Numbered from the stretch's first letter, positions 30,617-40,135 are shown. The stretch: 64,000 nt of DNA from Proluteimonas luteida (GCF_021191695.1 NZ_JAIWPT010000004.1:124001-188000); one strand, 5' to 3'. Notes: a model not told the origin generated them from the letters alone. Made by a program: numbers and translations.

Positions 30617-31189
30617 ATGTCCGACCCCATGTCCACGCCGCAGATCGAGCGGCAGCCGCTGCCCTACGTGGACCGCCTGGACACGCGCGATGCGGCCGGC
30701 ATCGACCTCGTCGTGATCCACTGCACCGAGCTGCCGGACCTGGCCACGGCGCGCGAATACGGCGAGCGCGTCCTGTACCCGCAGGCGGGCACCGGCAACA
30801 GCGGCCACTGGTACCTCGACCGCGACGGCCGCATCGTCGAGTACGTGCCGGCGACCCGCGTCGCACACCACGTGCGTGGCCACAACGCGCATGCGGTCGG
30901 CATCGAACTGGTCAACCGCGGCCGGTTCCCGCACTGGCTCGACTCGCGCCACCAGGCGATGGACGAGGCCTACCCGGACCCGCAGGTCGACGCGCTGGTC
31001 GCACTGCTCGGACATCTGCAGGCGACGCTGCCGAACCTGCACACCATCGCCGGACACGAGGACCTGGACCGGGAACGCGTGCCGGCCAGCGACGACCCCG
31101 CGCTGCGCGTGCCGCGCAAGCGCGATCCCGGTCCCCTGTTCCCGTGGCCGCGCGTGCTCGCCGCCACTGCGCTGCGGCGCATTCCCTGA
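30617..31189 (+). CDS. N-acetylmuramoyl-L-alanine amidase (Amidase_2 type)
   Basis: A 190-residue zinc amidase of the AmpD/AmiD fold. 'DLVVIHCTELPDLATAREYGE' provides the first zinc histidine. 'NSGHWYLDRDGRIVEYV', 'RVAHHVRGHNAHAVGIELVN' and 'TIAGHEDLDRERV' contribute the remaining histidines and the catalytic acid. Family enzymes cleave the bond between N-acetylmuramic acid and L-alanine of the stem peptide. No signal peptide is seen, so a cytoplasmic AmpD-like recycling role is possible, although AmiD-type homologues are envelope-bound. A second ATG four codons in is an alternative start. Confidence 0.87.
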   Translation: MSDPMSTPQIERQPLPYVDRLDTRDAAGIDLVVIHCTELPDLATAREYGERVLYPQAGTGNSGHWYLDRDGRIVEYVPATRVAHHVRGHNAHAVGIELVNRGRFPHWLDSRHQAMDEAYPDPQVDALVALLGHLQATLPNLHTIAGHEDLDRERVPASDDPALRVPRKRDPGPLFPWPRVLAATALRRIP

Positions 31190-31421
31190 AACGGCGTCCC
31201 CGCGGCGCATGCGTCAGGCGCGTCGGCCCGACCCGGGGCCGCGATGCGCGGTAGGTCGGGGCCACGCCCCCGGCGCCCGGGGGGTTCGCCTTCCCCGAGG
31301 ACGCTCCGCCGCCGGCCCGGAGACATCGCAGTCATCGCGCGCACCCGGCCGCGTTGCGCTCCGATGTTTCCATGCCCCAAGCGCCGGAACGCGCGATCCG
31401 CGCCCTTCAGGGCCAGCCTTC

Positions 31422-31427
31422 TATAAT
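31422..31427 (+). promoter_or_regulatory. Candidate -10 box of tesB
   Basis: A perfect TATAAT 48 bp before the tesB ATG, unusual in this GC-rich gap. No good -35 hexamer lies at 16-18 bp. The rest of the gap holds only a small 'ggggccacgcccccgg' palindrome. Confidence 0.5.
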
Positions 31428-31475
31428 CGCCGGCCGGCCCGCGCCGCCCTCCTCCCCCAGCTTCCGCCTCCTGCC

Positions 31476-32372
31476 ATGACTCCTCCCGTGTCCGAACTGA
31501 TCGACCTGCTGTCGCTGGAGCGGCTGGAGGACAACCTGTTCCGTGGACAGAGCCGCGACATCGGCACCAAGTACGTGTTCGGCGGCCAGGTACTGGGCCA
31601 GGCGCTGTCGGCCGCGCAGGCGACGATGACCACGCCACGGCCGGCGCATTCGCTGCACGCGTATTTCCTGCGCGCCGGCAACGTCGACGCACCGATCGTC
31701 TACGACGTCGACCGCACCCGCGACGGCGGCAGCTTCTCGGTGCGCCGGGTCACCGCGATCCAGCACGGCAAGGTGATCTTCTTCTGCGCGGCCTCGTTCC
31801 AGGCCCCGGAAACCGGCGCCGAGCACCAGCCGGCGATGCCCGAAGTGCCTGCGCCGGAGGACATCGCACCGCAGGACCCGCTGCCCGCCCCGGTGCTGGC
31901 GAAGCTGCCGGCCAAGGTGCGGCGCTGGCTCGACCGCACCGGCCCGTTCGAGTTCCGCCACGTCGTCATGCCCGGCGAAAGCCCGCGCGACGAGCTCAAC
32001 CCCAGCAAGCGCCCGCCGTTCCACCAGGTCTGGTTCCGCCTGTCGGATCCGGTCGGCGACGCGCCGGAACTGCATCGCGCGCTGCTGGCCTACGCCTCGG
32101 ACTTCCACCTGCTAGGCACCGCGACCTTCCCGCATGGCATCAGCTACTACCAGCCGAACGTGCAGATGGCCTCGCTCGACCACGCGCTGTGGTTCCATCG
32201 CCCGTTCCGGGTCGACGACTGGCTGCTGTACGCGATCGACAGCCCCAGTGCGCAGGACGCGCGTGGCCTCGCCCGCGGCCAGATCTTCGACCGCGCCGGA
32301 CGCCTGGTCGCCAGCACCGCGCAGGAAGGCATGATCCGCGTGGCCGACGCCGCCGCGCAGCCGGAACGCTGA
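31476..32372 (+). CDS. tesB: Acyl-CoA thioesterase II
   Basis: A 298-residue TesB, a double hot-dog-fold thioesterase hydrolysing medium- and long-chain acyl-CoA to free fatty acid and CoA. The N-terminal hot-dog has 'VFGGQVLGQALSAAQ' and 'HSLHAYFLRAGNVDAPIVYDV'. The C-terminal one has 'YASDFHLLGTATF' and 'MASLDHALWFHRPFRVDDWLLY', with the catalytic aspartate in 'LDHALWFH'. Length fits the family. The ATG at 31476 follows a purine-poor leader. It is directly followed by the DUF2007-type gene (4 bp between stop and start). Confidence 0.95.
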   Translation: MTPPVSELIDLLSLERLEDNLFRGQSRDIGTKYVFGGQVLGQALSAAQATMTTPRPAHSLHAYFLRAGNVDAPIVYDVDRTRDGGSFSVRRVTAIQHGKVIFFCAASFQAPETGAEHQPAMPEVPAPEDIAPQDPLPAPVLAKLPAKVRRWLDRTGPFEFRHVVMPGESPRDELNPSKRPPFHQVWFRLSDPVGDAPELHRALLAYASDFHLLGTATFPHGISYYQPNVQMASLDHALWFHRPFRVDDWLLYAIDSPSAQDARGLARGQIFDRAGRLVASTAQEGMIRVADAAAQPER

Positions 32373-32376
32373 GCGC

Positions 32377-33207
32377 ATGCGTCAGGTCTTCAGCAGCGCG
32401 CGGCTGGAAAACGTCGAGGGCGTGGCCAACCTGCTGCGCGAGGCCGGCATCGAGGTGCAGATCACCAACGGCCGCTCGTACAAGGGCAACCGGCGCGGCA
32501 ACTTCAGCTACCGCGACACGCCGACCGGCGACCGGCCGGCGGTCTGGGTGGTGCGTTCCGACCAGCAGCCGCAGGCGCGCGAACTGCTGCGCGGCGCGGG
32601 CCTGCTGCAGTCGCTGCCGTCCCGGCAGGGCTACCTGCCGCAGGCCGACGTGGTATTCGCAGCCGACAGCGTCCCGCCGAAGCGCCGGCTCAGCCGCGCA
32701 GCGAAGATCCGTTACGTCCTGCTCGGGAGCGCGGTCGTGGTGATCGGCCTGGTCTACCTGCCGCGGCTCTGGCAGGGCGACGACGCACCGGCGCCGGCCG
32801 CCGCCACCCCGGTCGCGCCCGACCTCGACATGGTGCCGCCGACGGTCGAGGCCAGCGTGCACCGGATCGCGGTGCCGGCCGCACTGGCCGAGACCGTGCT
32901 CGGCGCGGAACTCGCCGCGATCGACGGTCCGGTCTGCGTCGCGGTCGATGACGCGGATCCGGCGCCGGCGCTGCTGGCGCGCCTGCAGGCGGCCCGTGCG
33001 GACCTGCGCGCCGTGTCCGATTGCGCGGCCGGCACCGGCGCCGCGACCACGCTGGCGGTCGACAACTACCGCACCGACGGCTCGGGCGTGGGCACCGTCG
33101 ATGTCGTGACCGGCGACGGCGGCACGCCGCCGTCCACGCGCACCCTGGACGTGCGCCGCGAGGGACGCGACTGGCTGCTGTTGCCGGACGACAGGCCCGT
33201 CCGGTAG
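32377..33207 (+). CDS. DUF2007-type membrane protein ('pathogenicity-like')
   Basis: A 276-residue protein. The N-terminal ~75 residues ('VFSSARLENVEGVANLLREA', then 'GIEVQITNGRSYKG') match the DUF2007/putative signal-transducing fold. A single transmembrane segment lies at about residues 112-128 ('YVLLGSAVVVIGLVYLP'), followed by a Pro/Ala-rich linker and a periplasmic domain of about 130 residues with two cysteines. Xanthomonas homologues are labelled 'pathogenicity-like protein' without proven function. It lies just behind tesB and is probably co-transcribed. Confidence 0.78.
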   Translation: MRQVFSSARLENVEGVANLLREAGIEVQITNGRSYKGNRRGNFSYRDTPTGDRPAVWVVRSDQQPQARELLRGAGLLQSLPSRQGYLPQADVVFAADSVPPKRRLSRAAKIRYVLLGSAVVVIGLVYLPRLWQGDDAPAPAAATPVAPDLDMVPPTVEASVHRIAVPAALAETVLGAELAAIDGPVCVAVDDADPAPALLARLQAARADLRAVSDCAAGTGAATTLAVDNYRTDGSGVGTVDVVTGDGGTPPSTRTLDVRREGRDWLLLPDDRPVR

Positions 33208-33300
33208 AGCCAGGCGCAATCACACGGGAGCGGACACACCGGTCACATCCGTCGCCCCGCCCGCGTCTGGCATGCTGAGTCCACAGCCGGAACCGCCGCC

Positions 33301-34485
33301 ATGCACGCCGCCGTCGCCGAACCGACCCTCGCGCAGCGCATCCACCGCGAACTGCCCGCCGCCCGCGGCGGCGACCAGGCCGCGTACGGGCGCATCGTCA
33401 CCCTGAGCCAGAACACGACCACCGCGATCGCGCTGGCGATCACCCGCGACGTGCAGGCCAGCCAGGACATCGCCCAGGAGGCCTATCTCAAGGCTTGGCA
33501 GCAACTGCACCGGCTGCACAACGCCACCAGCTTCCTGCCGTGGCTGCGGCAGATCACCCGCAACCTCGCCCGCGACCACCTGCGCGCACGCCGCGGGCGC
33601 CTCGTCGCCGGCGAGGCGGCCGAGATCGCCATCGCCCAGGCCGCGGATCCCGACGCGTGCCCGATGCAGCGGATCATCGACGACGAGACCGGCCGCGTCG
33701 CGGCGGACCTGATCTCCGAACTGCCCGACGACAGCCGCGAGGTGCTGTTGCTGTACTACCGCGAGGGCGGCAACTCGAAGCAGGTCGCCGCGCTGCTGGG
33801 CCTGTCGGACGCGGCCGTGCGCAAGCGCCTGTCGCGTGCGCGCCGCAGCCTGCGCGAGGACCTGGTCGCCCGCTTCCGCGAGTTCGCCGAAGGCTCCGCG
33901 CCGGGCAGCGCGTTTGCGCTGGTAGTGACCGCGGCACTGGGCACGATCACCAAACCGGCGCTGGCCGCGGGCGTCGCCGGCGGCACGGCCGGCAGCGCGA
34001 TGAGTGGCGGCATGGCCGGCAAGGCGCTGTTCGGCGGCACCGCGGGCGCGGCCGGGGCGGTCGGTGCCGGCCTGGTGTTCGGCAGCCTGACGGTATGGGC
34101 GTGCCGCAGGATGCTGGCCCGCTATGCCGACACCGATGCCGAACGCCGCGCGATCCTGGAACTCTACGACCGCTGGTTCGTCTGGGGGTCGCTGGTGGTG
34201 CTGGTCATCGCCTTCGGCATGGGGTTCGCCGCCGGCGCCGGCGCGCTGTCGCCGGGTTGGATCCTCGGCTCGGGACTCCTGATCCTGGCGGTCTACAACT
34301 ACCCCCTGCTGACCAGCCTGCCGCGGCTGATGAACCCGCTGCTCGCACGCGACGCCGAGCGCAACCCCGAAGGCGCGTCGCGTCGCGCATTGCTGTATCG
34401 CCTGACCTTCGGCAGCAGCGGCATCGTGATCAGCAACCTGATGGCCGGCGGCGCGCTGCTGATCGCGTTCCTGCGGACCGCCTGA
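33301..34485 (+). CDS. ECF sigma factor fused to a C-terminal membrane domain
   Basis: A 394-residue protein. The first ~185 residues are a normal ECF sigma factor: region 2 includes 'DIAQEAYLKAWQQLHRL' and 'TRNLARDHLRARRGR'. Region 4 is 'LPDDSREVLLLYYREGGNSK', then 'QVAALLGLSDAAVRKRLSRA'. The rest (about 200-394) contains at least four hydrophobic segments, e.g. 'AGAVGAGLVFGSLTVWA', 'WGSLVVLVIAFGMGFAAG', 'WILGSGLLILAVYNYPLL' and 'IVISNLMAGGALLIAFL'. The membrane part may tether or sequester the sigma domain in place of a separate anti-sigma factor (inference). No anti-sigma gene is adjacent. Confidence 0.85.
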   Translation: MHAAVAEPTLAQRIHRELPAARGGDQAAYGRIVTLSQNTTTAIALAITRDVQASQDIAQEAYLKAWQQLHRLHNATSFLPWLRQITRNLARDHLRARRGRLVAGEAAEIAIAQAADPDACPMQRIIDDETGRVAADLISELPDDSREVLLLYYREGGNSKQVAALLGLSDAAVRKRLSRARRSLREDLVARFREFAEGSAPGSAFALVVTAALGTITKPALAAGVAGGTAGSAMSGGMAGKALFGGTAGAAGAVGAGLVFGSLTVWACRRMLARYADTDAERRAILELYDRWFVWGSLVVLVIAFGMGFAAGAGALSPGWILGSGLLILAVYNYPLLTSLPRLMNPLLARDAERNPEGASRRALLYRLTFGSSGIVISNLMAGGALLIAFLRTA

Positions 34486-34547
34486 CCGCGCCGCGGGCAC
34501 AGGCGCCGTGCGGAGGCGATGACGGACGCGGGCATCCGGGAACCGCG

Positions 34548-36626
34548 CTATCCGGCCATCGCGCCTTCGCGCGTCATCGCCTCGCGCAGGCGCTCGCGGC
34601 AGTCCTGCAGGCCCGATGCGGAGCGGTGGATCTGCACCGGCGCATCGGTGCTGCGCTGGCCGAGCATCCGGCACAGCGTCGCCTGCAGCGTCGCCGGGTC
34701 GTCGTCGAAATCGCCGTGCGCGGTCGCGCCGCTGGCGTCGGCGTCGTGGACGGCCGTGGCGGCCACGGGCGCGGCGATCCAGTCGAGCCGGCCGTCGCCG
34801 ATCAGTTTCGCCAGCCCCGGATGCGCGTCGACGAAGCGCGCCATGCCCAGCAGCGGCGTGCCGTTGCGCTGGTCGCTGCGGATCCAGCTGCGCGCCTTCT
34901 CCTCGAACGCGTGCGCGACCAGGTACAGCAGCGACTTGTTGTAGACGCGGGCGCAATGGTCGTCCTGTTCGGCACGGTCGGTCAGGGTGAACAGCGCGCC
35001 ATGGCGGATGCGCCCGTCCGCCAGCGCGGGCGCGATGCTGCGGTCGAACAGCGCCATCGTCATCGCCGGCGCCCACAGCTGCAGGCTGTGCACCGGCAGG
35101 CCCAGTCCCTGCATGCCGGCCGCGGGCCCGTCCTCCACCGGGCCGTCGCTGGTCAACAGCTGCACCAGCGGCGCCAGCAGGATCGAGCCGGCGCTGTGGC
35201 CGACGCGGTGCAGCTCGACATCGGGGTCGGCGCGCATCCATTCGCCGAGCAGCCGCGCGACCTGGGCCGCGCCGCCGGCCTCGACCAGCTGCTCGCCGTC
35301 GCGGCGCACCGCGGTGGTCGACAGCAGCGCGTTCTCCTTCATCTCGTCCCACATCGCCTTGCCGCCGAGCGCCCGCGCCAGCGGCTCGATGGTGTCGTCG
35401 ATGCGGTCGAGCAGCATGCCCTTGGCGCGGTCCATCAAACCCTCGGTGCGCGGGCGCACCGCGTCGCGCAGGATGTTGCCGAGCGTGCTCCAGAAATCGG
35501 TCTTCCACACGAAGCACAGGGGATACACCTGCCTGGGCAGCAGCAGCTCGCGGAAATCGGCGACGCGCTGGATCGCGGCCTGCTCCGGCACCAGTCCGCC
35601 GTGCGCGTACAGCATGATCCGCTTCTTCGGCCAGTCGCGTGTGATCCGCGGCAGATCGTCGCGGACCAGGTTGCGCACATCGTCCTGGCCGGTGCCGAAG
35701 CGGCCGGTGGTGCGCAGCCGGCCATCGTTGCCGAGGCTGACCACGTGCGGCCGCAGATCGGCCTGCGCATAGCTGTTCGACTGCCGGGCCAGGCTCGAAT
35801 TGCTGGCCGCCACGCCCTGCACCCGCTGCAGCCGGACCGGCACCGCCAGCCGCGCGACCCAGACGTCGGTACCGCGCTGCAGCCATTCGTCGTAGCTGAC
35901 CCAGCCGAATCCGCGCCGGCCCCAGCCGGTGCCCCAGGCGTTCTGCAGCCAGAAACCGTCGCGGTCGTAGCCGACGATCGCATAGGCGTGATAGCCGGCG
36001 ACCGGCTGTTCGTTCCAGGCGATGACGCCGGAGGCCGGCGGGTCCAGCCAGTCCGCGTGCACCGCGCTGGACGCATACAGCACGCCGACCTCGGCGAACG
36101 CCGCGTGCATCGCCACGAGATCCTTGTGGTTGACCCGGTAGTAGGCGCCGAGCGGGTGTTCCTGCGCGGCGCGGGCACGGGTCTCGTCGTAGACCTCGTG
36201 CAGCGGCCCGGGCACGTCCGGCCAGCATTCCTCGGCGCAGACTCCGTGCCGGTGCCAGCCCTTCATCGCGCCGCGGCAGCTGGAACCGTCGTAGTCCTCG
36301 CCCTCCCACTCGTCGTAGCGGCGCGCCATGTCGTAGAGCATGCGGGTACTGACCCGCGCGGTGACCGGCTCGGGCCGGCGCCGCCGCAGCAGCGCATGCG
36401 CGACCGTCGCCAGTCCGTACGCCGTGCAGGCACCCTCGCTGCCCTGGTCGAGGACCGGCACCTTCAGTGCCTTGAACCGTGCCAGCGGCACTTCGGCCGG
36501 CACGTCGACCAGCGTCGGCTCGAACATGCGGTCGCGGAAATCGGCCGTGTCCGGCCGCGCATCGAACAGCCGCGGTGTCTCCGCGCGCGTGGACGCGCGT
36601 CGCGTCCCGGTCTTCCTGGTCGCCAT
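34548..36626 (-). CDS. Papain-like cysteine protease fused to a serine-hydrolase-like domain
   Basis: A 692-residue protein with no signal peptide. Residues ~20-260 are a C1-type (papain) peptidase. Gln61 and nucleophile Cys67 are in 'VLDQGSEGACTAYGLA', His213 in 'VAGYHAYAIVGYD' and Asn229 in 'LQNAWGTGWG', so the full catalytic set is present. Residues ~335-692 form a second domain with 'IMLYAHGGLVPEQA' (HGG oxyanion-type motif) and 'VELHRVGHSAGSILLAPL' (nucleophile elbow, Ser478), like an alpha/beta hydrolase. The ATG at 36626 starts a basic stretch; a longer frame has no support. The function and target are unknown to me. Confidence 0.82.
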   Translation of the reverse strand: MATRKTGTRRASTRAETPRLFDARPDTADFRDRMFEPTLVDVPAEVPLARFKALKVPVLDQGSEGACTAYGLATVAHALLRRRRPEPVTARVSTRMLYDMARRYDEWEGEDYDGSSCRGAMKGWHRHGVCAEECWPDVPGPLHEVYDETRARAAQEHPLGAYYRVNHKDLVAMHAAFAEVGVLYASSAVHADWLDPPASGVIAWNEQPVAGYHAYAIVGYDRDGFWLQNAWGTGWGRRGFGWVSYDEWLQRGTDVWVARLAVPVRLQRVQGVAASNSSLARQSNSYAQADLRPHVVSLGNDGRLRTTGRFGTGQDDVRNLVRDDLPRITRDWPKKRIMLYAHGGLVPEQAAIQRVADFRELLLPRQVYPLCFVWKTDFWSTLGNILRDAVRPRTEGLMDRAKGMLLDRIDDTIEPLARALGGKAMWDEMKENALLSTTAVRRDGEQLVEAGGAAQVARLLGEWMRADPDVELHRVGHSAGSILLAPLVQLLTSDGPVEDGPAAGMQGLGLPVHSLQLWAPAMTMALFDRSIAPALADGRIRHGALFTLTDRAEQDDHCARVYNKSLLYLVAHAFEEKARSWIRSDQRNGTPLLGMARFVDAHPGLAKLIGDGRLDWIAAPVAATAVHDADASGATAHGDFDDDPATLQATLCRMLGQRSTDAPVQIHRSASGLQDCRERLREAMTREGAMAG

Positions 36627-36679
36627 CGTGATCGCTCCTGTGCCGTCTCCCGTGTGCCGGGCGCCCTGTCTCCAACGCA

Positions 36680-36724
36680 AATGGTGTCGTGCCCCCGGTC
36701 GTCCGCCGGCGCACGAGCACCATT
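36680..36724. repeat. Inverted repeat in the leader of the protease-hydrolase gene
   Basis: Arms 'aatggtgtcgtgc' (36680-36692) and 'gcacgagcaccatt' (36711-36724) pair with one bulge around an 18-bp loop. It is about 55 bp upstream of the gene's ATG (minus strand). It could be an operator or an mRNA hairpin. Confidence 0.45.
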
Positions 36725-36890
36725 GGCATCCAACCGCAGGCAGGGCGCCAGACGCCAGCATCCGACGTCGCGGTCGCAGCCGGCGCGACCACCGTCACAG
36801 GCTGCGGCACGCGGGCGGCGCGCGGGTGTGTTCGCCCGCCGGCCCGAACGCGAATCGAAGACGGGTCTGCCCCGGCAATCGAGGCAGCCG

Positions 36891-37379
36891 CTAGTCCGGA
36901 ATCGCCAGCGCCAGCGTCTCCTTGACCTCCTCCATGACGATGTAGCTGCGCGATTCGCGCACGTGCGGCAGGGTCAGCAGGCTGCTGCCAAGCAGCTCGC
37001 GATACGAGGCCATCTCCGGGATCCGCGCCTTGATCAGGTAGTCGAAATCGCCCGACATCAGGTGGCATTCCAGCACGTTGGGCAGCTTCAGTGCGGCACG
37101 CCGGAACTCCTCGAAGATGTCGCCAGACTTGTAGGCCAGGCCGATCTGCACGAACACCAGCAGCCCGGCGCTGAGCCGCTGCGGATCGAGCCGCGCGTGG
37201 TAGCCCTGGATCACGCCGTCGCGCTCGAGCCGGCGCACGCGCTCGGTGCACGGCGTGGTCGACAGGCCGACCCGCTCGCCCAGCTCGGTGAACGAGATCC
37301 GCCCCTCCTGCTGCAGGATGCGCAGGATCTGGCGGTCGATGCGGTCGAGGCCGCGGGCCCGCGTGCTGGCGGTGGACAT
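36891..37379 (-). CDS. Lrp/AsnC-family transcriptional regulator
   Basis: A 162-residue Lrp-type regulator. The N-terminal helix-turn-helix is 'LDRIDRQILRILQQEGRISF', then 'TELGERVGLSTTPCTERVRR'. The C-terminal RAM effector domain includes 'LECHLMSGDFDYLIKARIPEMASY'. It lies back-to-back with dadA, the arrangement known for regulators that activate alanine catabolism in response to L-alanine or leucine (DadR/Lrp in Pseudomonas and enterics). Control of dadA-alr is therefore the likely role. The 150-bp intergenic region holds an AT-rich inverted repeat suited to Lrp binding. Confidence 0.9.
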   Translation of the reverse strand: MSTASTRARGLDRIDRQILRILQQEGRISFTELGERVGLSTTPCTERVRRLERDGVIQGYHARLDPQRLSAGLLVFVQIGLAYKSGDIFEEFRRAALKLPNVLECHLMSGDFDYLIKARIPEMASYRELLGSSLLTLPHVRESRSYIVMEEVKETLALAIPD

Positions 37380-37380
37380 G

Positions 37381-37447
37381 GTTTTTTCCGTCCGGAGAGG
37401 AAAGGCAGCAGATTTCCGCCATCAGAATCGATAAAAACGGAAAAAAC
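37381..37447. promoter_or_regulatory. Candidate Lrp operator between the regulator and dadA
   Basis: Perfect 10-bp inverted arms GTTTTTTCCG (37381-37390) and CGGAAAAAAC (37438-37447), 47 bp apart, in a stretch far more AT-rich than its surroundings. Lrp octamers bind pairs of AT-rich sites spaced by several helical turns. The left arm touches the regulator start codon, fitting autoregulation. Confidence 0.5.
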
Positions 37448-37529
37448 AACTGCCTGATTGTCCATATACTGCCTGCATTCCACGGCTGCCGTCGGCCTGT
37501 CCAGTGGAAACTCTTGCGGAGCGGCGACG

Positions 37530-38849
37530 ATGCGTGTTCTTGTCCTGGGCAGTGGCGTGATCGGCGTGACCAGCGCGTGGTACCTGGCGCGCGCCGGTTT
37601 CGAGGTCACCGTGGTCGACCGCGAGGCCTCGCCGGCCAGCGCCACCAGCCATGCCAACGCCGGCCAGATCTCGCCCGGCTACGCCTCGCCGTGGGCCGCG
37701 CCCGGCGTGCCGCTGAAGGCCCTGCGCTGGCTGTTCCAGACCCATGCGCCGCTGGCGATCCGGCTGACCCGCGACCCGCAGCAGTACCTGTGGCTGGCGC
37801 AGATGCTGCGCAACTGCACGGCCGCCCGCTATGCGGTCAACAAGGCGCGCATGGTCCGCCTGGCCGAGTACAGCCGCGATTGCCTCGATGCGCTGCGCGC
37901 CGAGACCGGCATCGACTACGAGGGCCGCTGCCTCGGCACCACCCAGCTGTTCCGCAGCCAGTCGCAGCTCGACCACGCCGCGCGCGACATCGCCGTGCTC
38001 GAGCGCAGCGGCGTCCCCTACGAACTGCTCGACCGCGCCGGCATCGCCCGGGTCGAGCCGGCGCTGGCCGGCGTCGCCGACCGGCTGGCCGGCGCGCTGC
38101 GCCTGCCCGGCGACCAGACCGGCGACTGCCGGCTGTTCACCGAGCGCCTGGCGGAGATGGCGCGCGCGGCCGGCGTCGAGTTCCGCCAGGGCGCGACGAT
38201 CGACCACATCCACGGCATCGGCGACCGCATCGCCGGGGTCCGCATCGATGGCCGCGTCGAAACCGCCGACCGCTACGTGGTCGCGCTCGGCAGCTGGTCG
38301 CCGGCGCTGCTGCGGCCGCTGGGCCTGCGCCTGCCGGTGTATCCGCTGAAGGGCTATTCGCTGACGATCCCGATCCGCGACCCGGCGATGGCACCGCATT
38401 CCACCGTGCTCGACGAGACCTACAAGGTCGCCATCACCCGCTTCGACAACCGCATCCGGGTCGGCGGCATGGCCGAGGTCGCCGGCTTCGACCTGCGCCT
38501 GGATCCGCGCCGCCGCGCCACCCTGGAGAAGGTCGTCGGCGACCTGTACCCGGCCGGTGGCGACGTCGCCAGCGCGGAATTCTGGACCGGCCTGCGCCCG
38601 GCCACGCCCGACGGCACGCCGGTGGTCGGCGCCACCGGCTACCGCAACCTGTTCCTCAATACGGGCCACGGCACGCTGGGCTGGACCATGGCCTGCGGCT
38701 CGGGGCGCTACCTCGCCGACCTGATCGCCGCGCGCCCGACCGCCATTTCCGGCGAAGGGCTCGACATCTCGCGCTATGCGCGCAGGCGTCGCAGTCCCGC
38801 GCCGCCGCTGCACACCGACGCCGTGCCTGCGGCGACAATGGCACGCTGA
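37530..38849 (+). CDS. dadA: D-amino acid dehydrogenase small subunit
   Basis: A 439-residue FAD-dependent, membrane-associated enzyme that oxidises D-alanine and other D-amino acids to ketoacids, passing electrons to the respiratory chain. The dinucleotide-binding motif is '[20 protein letters not shown]'. '[20 protein letters not shown]' is a DadA hallmark, and '[16 protein letters not shown]' and '[16 protein letters not shown]' close the FAD domain. Start at 37530 (ATG), since the upstream frame lacks FAD-fold sequence. With alr next it converts L-alanine via D-alanine to pyruvate. Confidence 0.95.
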   Translation: MRVLVLGSGVIGVTSAWYLARAGFEVTVVDREASPASATSHANAGQISPGYASPWAAPGVPLKALRWLFQTHAPLAIRLTRDPQQYLWLAQMLRNCTAARYAVNKARMVRLAEYSRDCLDALRAETGIDYEGRCLGTTQLFRSQSQLDHAARDIAVLERSGVPYELLDRAGIARVEPALAGVADRLAGALRLPGDQTGDCRLFTERLAEMARAAGVEFRQGATIDHIHGIGDRIAGVRIDGRVETADRYVVALGSWSPALLRPLGLRLPVYPLKGYSLTIPIRDPAMAPHSTVLDETYKVAITRFDNRIRVGGMAEVAGFDLRLDPRRRATLEKVVGDLYPAGGDVASAEFWTGLRPATPDGTPVVGATGYRNLFLNTGHGTLGWTMACGSGRYLADLIAARPTAISGEGLDISRYARRRRSPAPPLHTDAVPAATMAR

Positions 38850-38886
38850 GAAGCGGTCGCCGTCCGTCCGCCCGAGTGTCCTGCCG

Positions 38887-39981
38887 ATGCGCCCCGCCCG
38901 TGCCCTGATCGACCTCGACGCCCTGCGCCACAACTACCGGCTGGCGCAGCGCCTCGGTGGCGGCCGCGCGCTGGCGGTGGTCAAGGCCGATGCCTACGGC
39001 CACGGCGCCGTGCGCTGCGCGGCCGCATTGCAGGACGACGCGGACGGCTTCGCGGTGGCGTTCCTGGAAGAAGCCCTGGCGCTGCGCGAGGCCGGCATCC
39101 GCGCGCCGATCCTGCTGCTGGAGGGTTTTCTCGCCGCCGACGAACTGCCGCTGCTCGCCGAGCATGCGCTGTGGACCGTGGTCCACGCGCCGTGGCAGGT
39201 CGAGGCGCTGGCACGCGCGAACCCCGCGCAGCCGCTGGACGTCTGGCTCAAGCTCGATTCCGGGATGCACCGGGTCGGCATCGACGCCGGCGACTACGCC
39301 GCCACCTGGCAACGGCTGCGGGCGATGCCGCAGGTCGGCCGGCTGGTGAAGATGACCCACTTCGCCCGCGCCGACGAACCCGGGCAGAACCGTACCCGCG
39401 AGCAGCTCGACGCCTTCGACGCCGCGACCGCCGGCCTGCCGGGCGAGACCAGCCTGTGCAACTCGCCTGCGCTGCTCGGCTGGCCCGAGGCGCGCGGCGA
39501 CTGGGCGCGCGCAGGGCTGATGCTCTACGGTGTGTCGCCATTCGCGGGCGATCCGGCGACACGGCCGGCGCACCCGCCGCTGCGGCCGGTGATGACGCTG
39601 GAGTCGCGGGTCATCGCGGTCCGCGACCTGCCGGCCGGCGAACCGGTCGGCTACGGCGGCATCTTCGTCTCCGAGCGCCCGACCCGCGTCGGCGTGGTCG
39701 CGATGGGCTATGCCGACGGCTATCCGCAGTTCGCCGCGACCGGTACGCCGGTGGCCGTCGACGGCCGGCCCGGCCGGCTGATCGGCCGGGTCTCGATGGA
39801 CATGCTGACCGTCGACCTGAGCGACCATGCCGGCGCCGGCGTCGGCAGCCGCGTCGAACTGTGGGGCAGCGAGGTCGCGGCCGGCGACGTCGTCGCCCAC
39901 AGCCATACCAGCGCATACCGCCTGCTGTGCGGGGTCAAGCGGGTGCCGCTGCAGTACCGCGACACGGCGCTGCGCGGCTGA
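38887..39981 (+). CDS. alr: Alanine racemase (catabolic, DadX-like)
   Basis: A 364-residue PLP-dependent racemase. PLP lysine Lys33 is in '[16 protein letters not shown]'. The second catalytic base is Tyr256 in '[11 protein letters not shown]', and '[13 protein letters not shown]' is the family's C-terminal signature. Its position 37 bp behind dadA and the Lrp-type regulator upstream point to the catabolic role, though it can also supply D-alanine for peptidoglycan. No other racemase is in the window. Confidence 0.95.
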   Translation: MRPARALIDLDALRHNYRLAQRLGGGRALAVVKADAYGHGAVRCAAALQDDADGFAVAFLEEALALREAGIRAPILLLEGFLAADELPLLAEHALWTVVHAPWQVEALARANPAQPLDVWLKLDSGMHRVGIDAGDYAATWQRLRAMPQVGRLVKMTHFARADEPGQNRTREQLDAFDAATAGLPGETSLCNSPALLGWPEARGDWARAGLMLYGVSPFAGDPATRPAHPPLRPVMTLESRVIAVRDLPAGEPVGYGGIFVSERPTRVGVVAMGYADGYPQFAATGTPVAVDGRPGRLIGRVSMDMLTVDLSDHAGAGVGSRVELWGSEVAAGDVVAHSHTSAYRLLCGVKRVPLQYRDTALRG

Positions 39982-40135
39982 CCGCACCGCGGCGATCGCG
40001 GATCGCAGCCACGCAGCGGCGCGCCGCGACGCCGGTTCTGCGATCCTAACGGGATCGCGATCCTCCGCCGGGCGATCGAAGGCTGTCAGAATCCGTCGGC
40101 CCTGTTCCCCGCCGCAGCAACGGTTCCTTGCCTCC

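Noticed and set aside
33220..37449. Very long frames on both strands (about 1,300-1,400 codons) over the sigma factor and protease genes
   Set aside because: They are shadows of the real genes caused by scarcity of stop codons at high GC. They are Arg/Ala/Gly-rich and show no domain.
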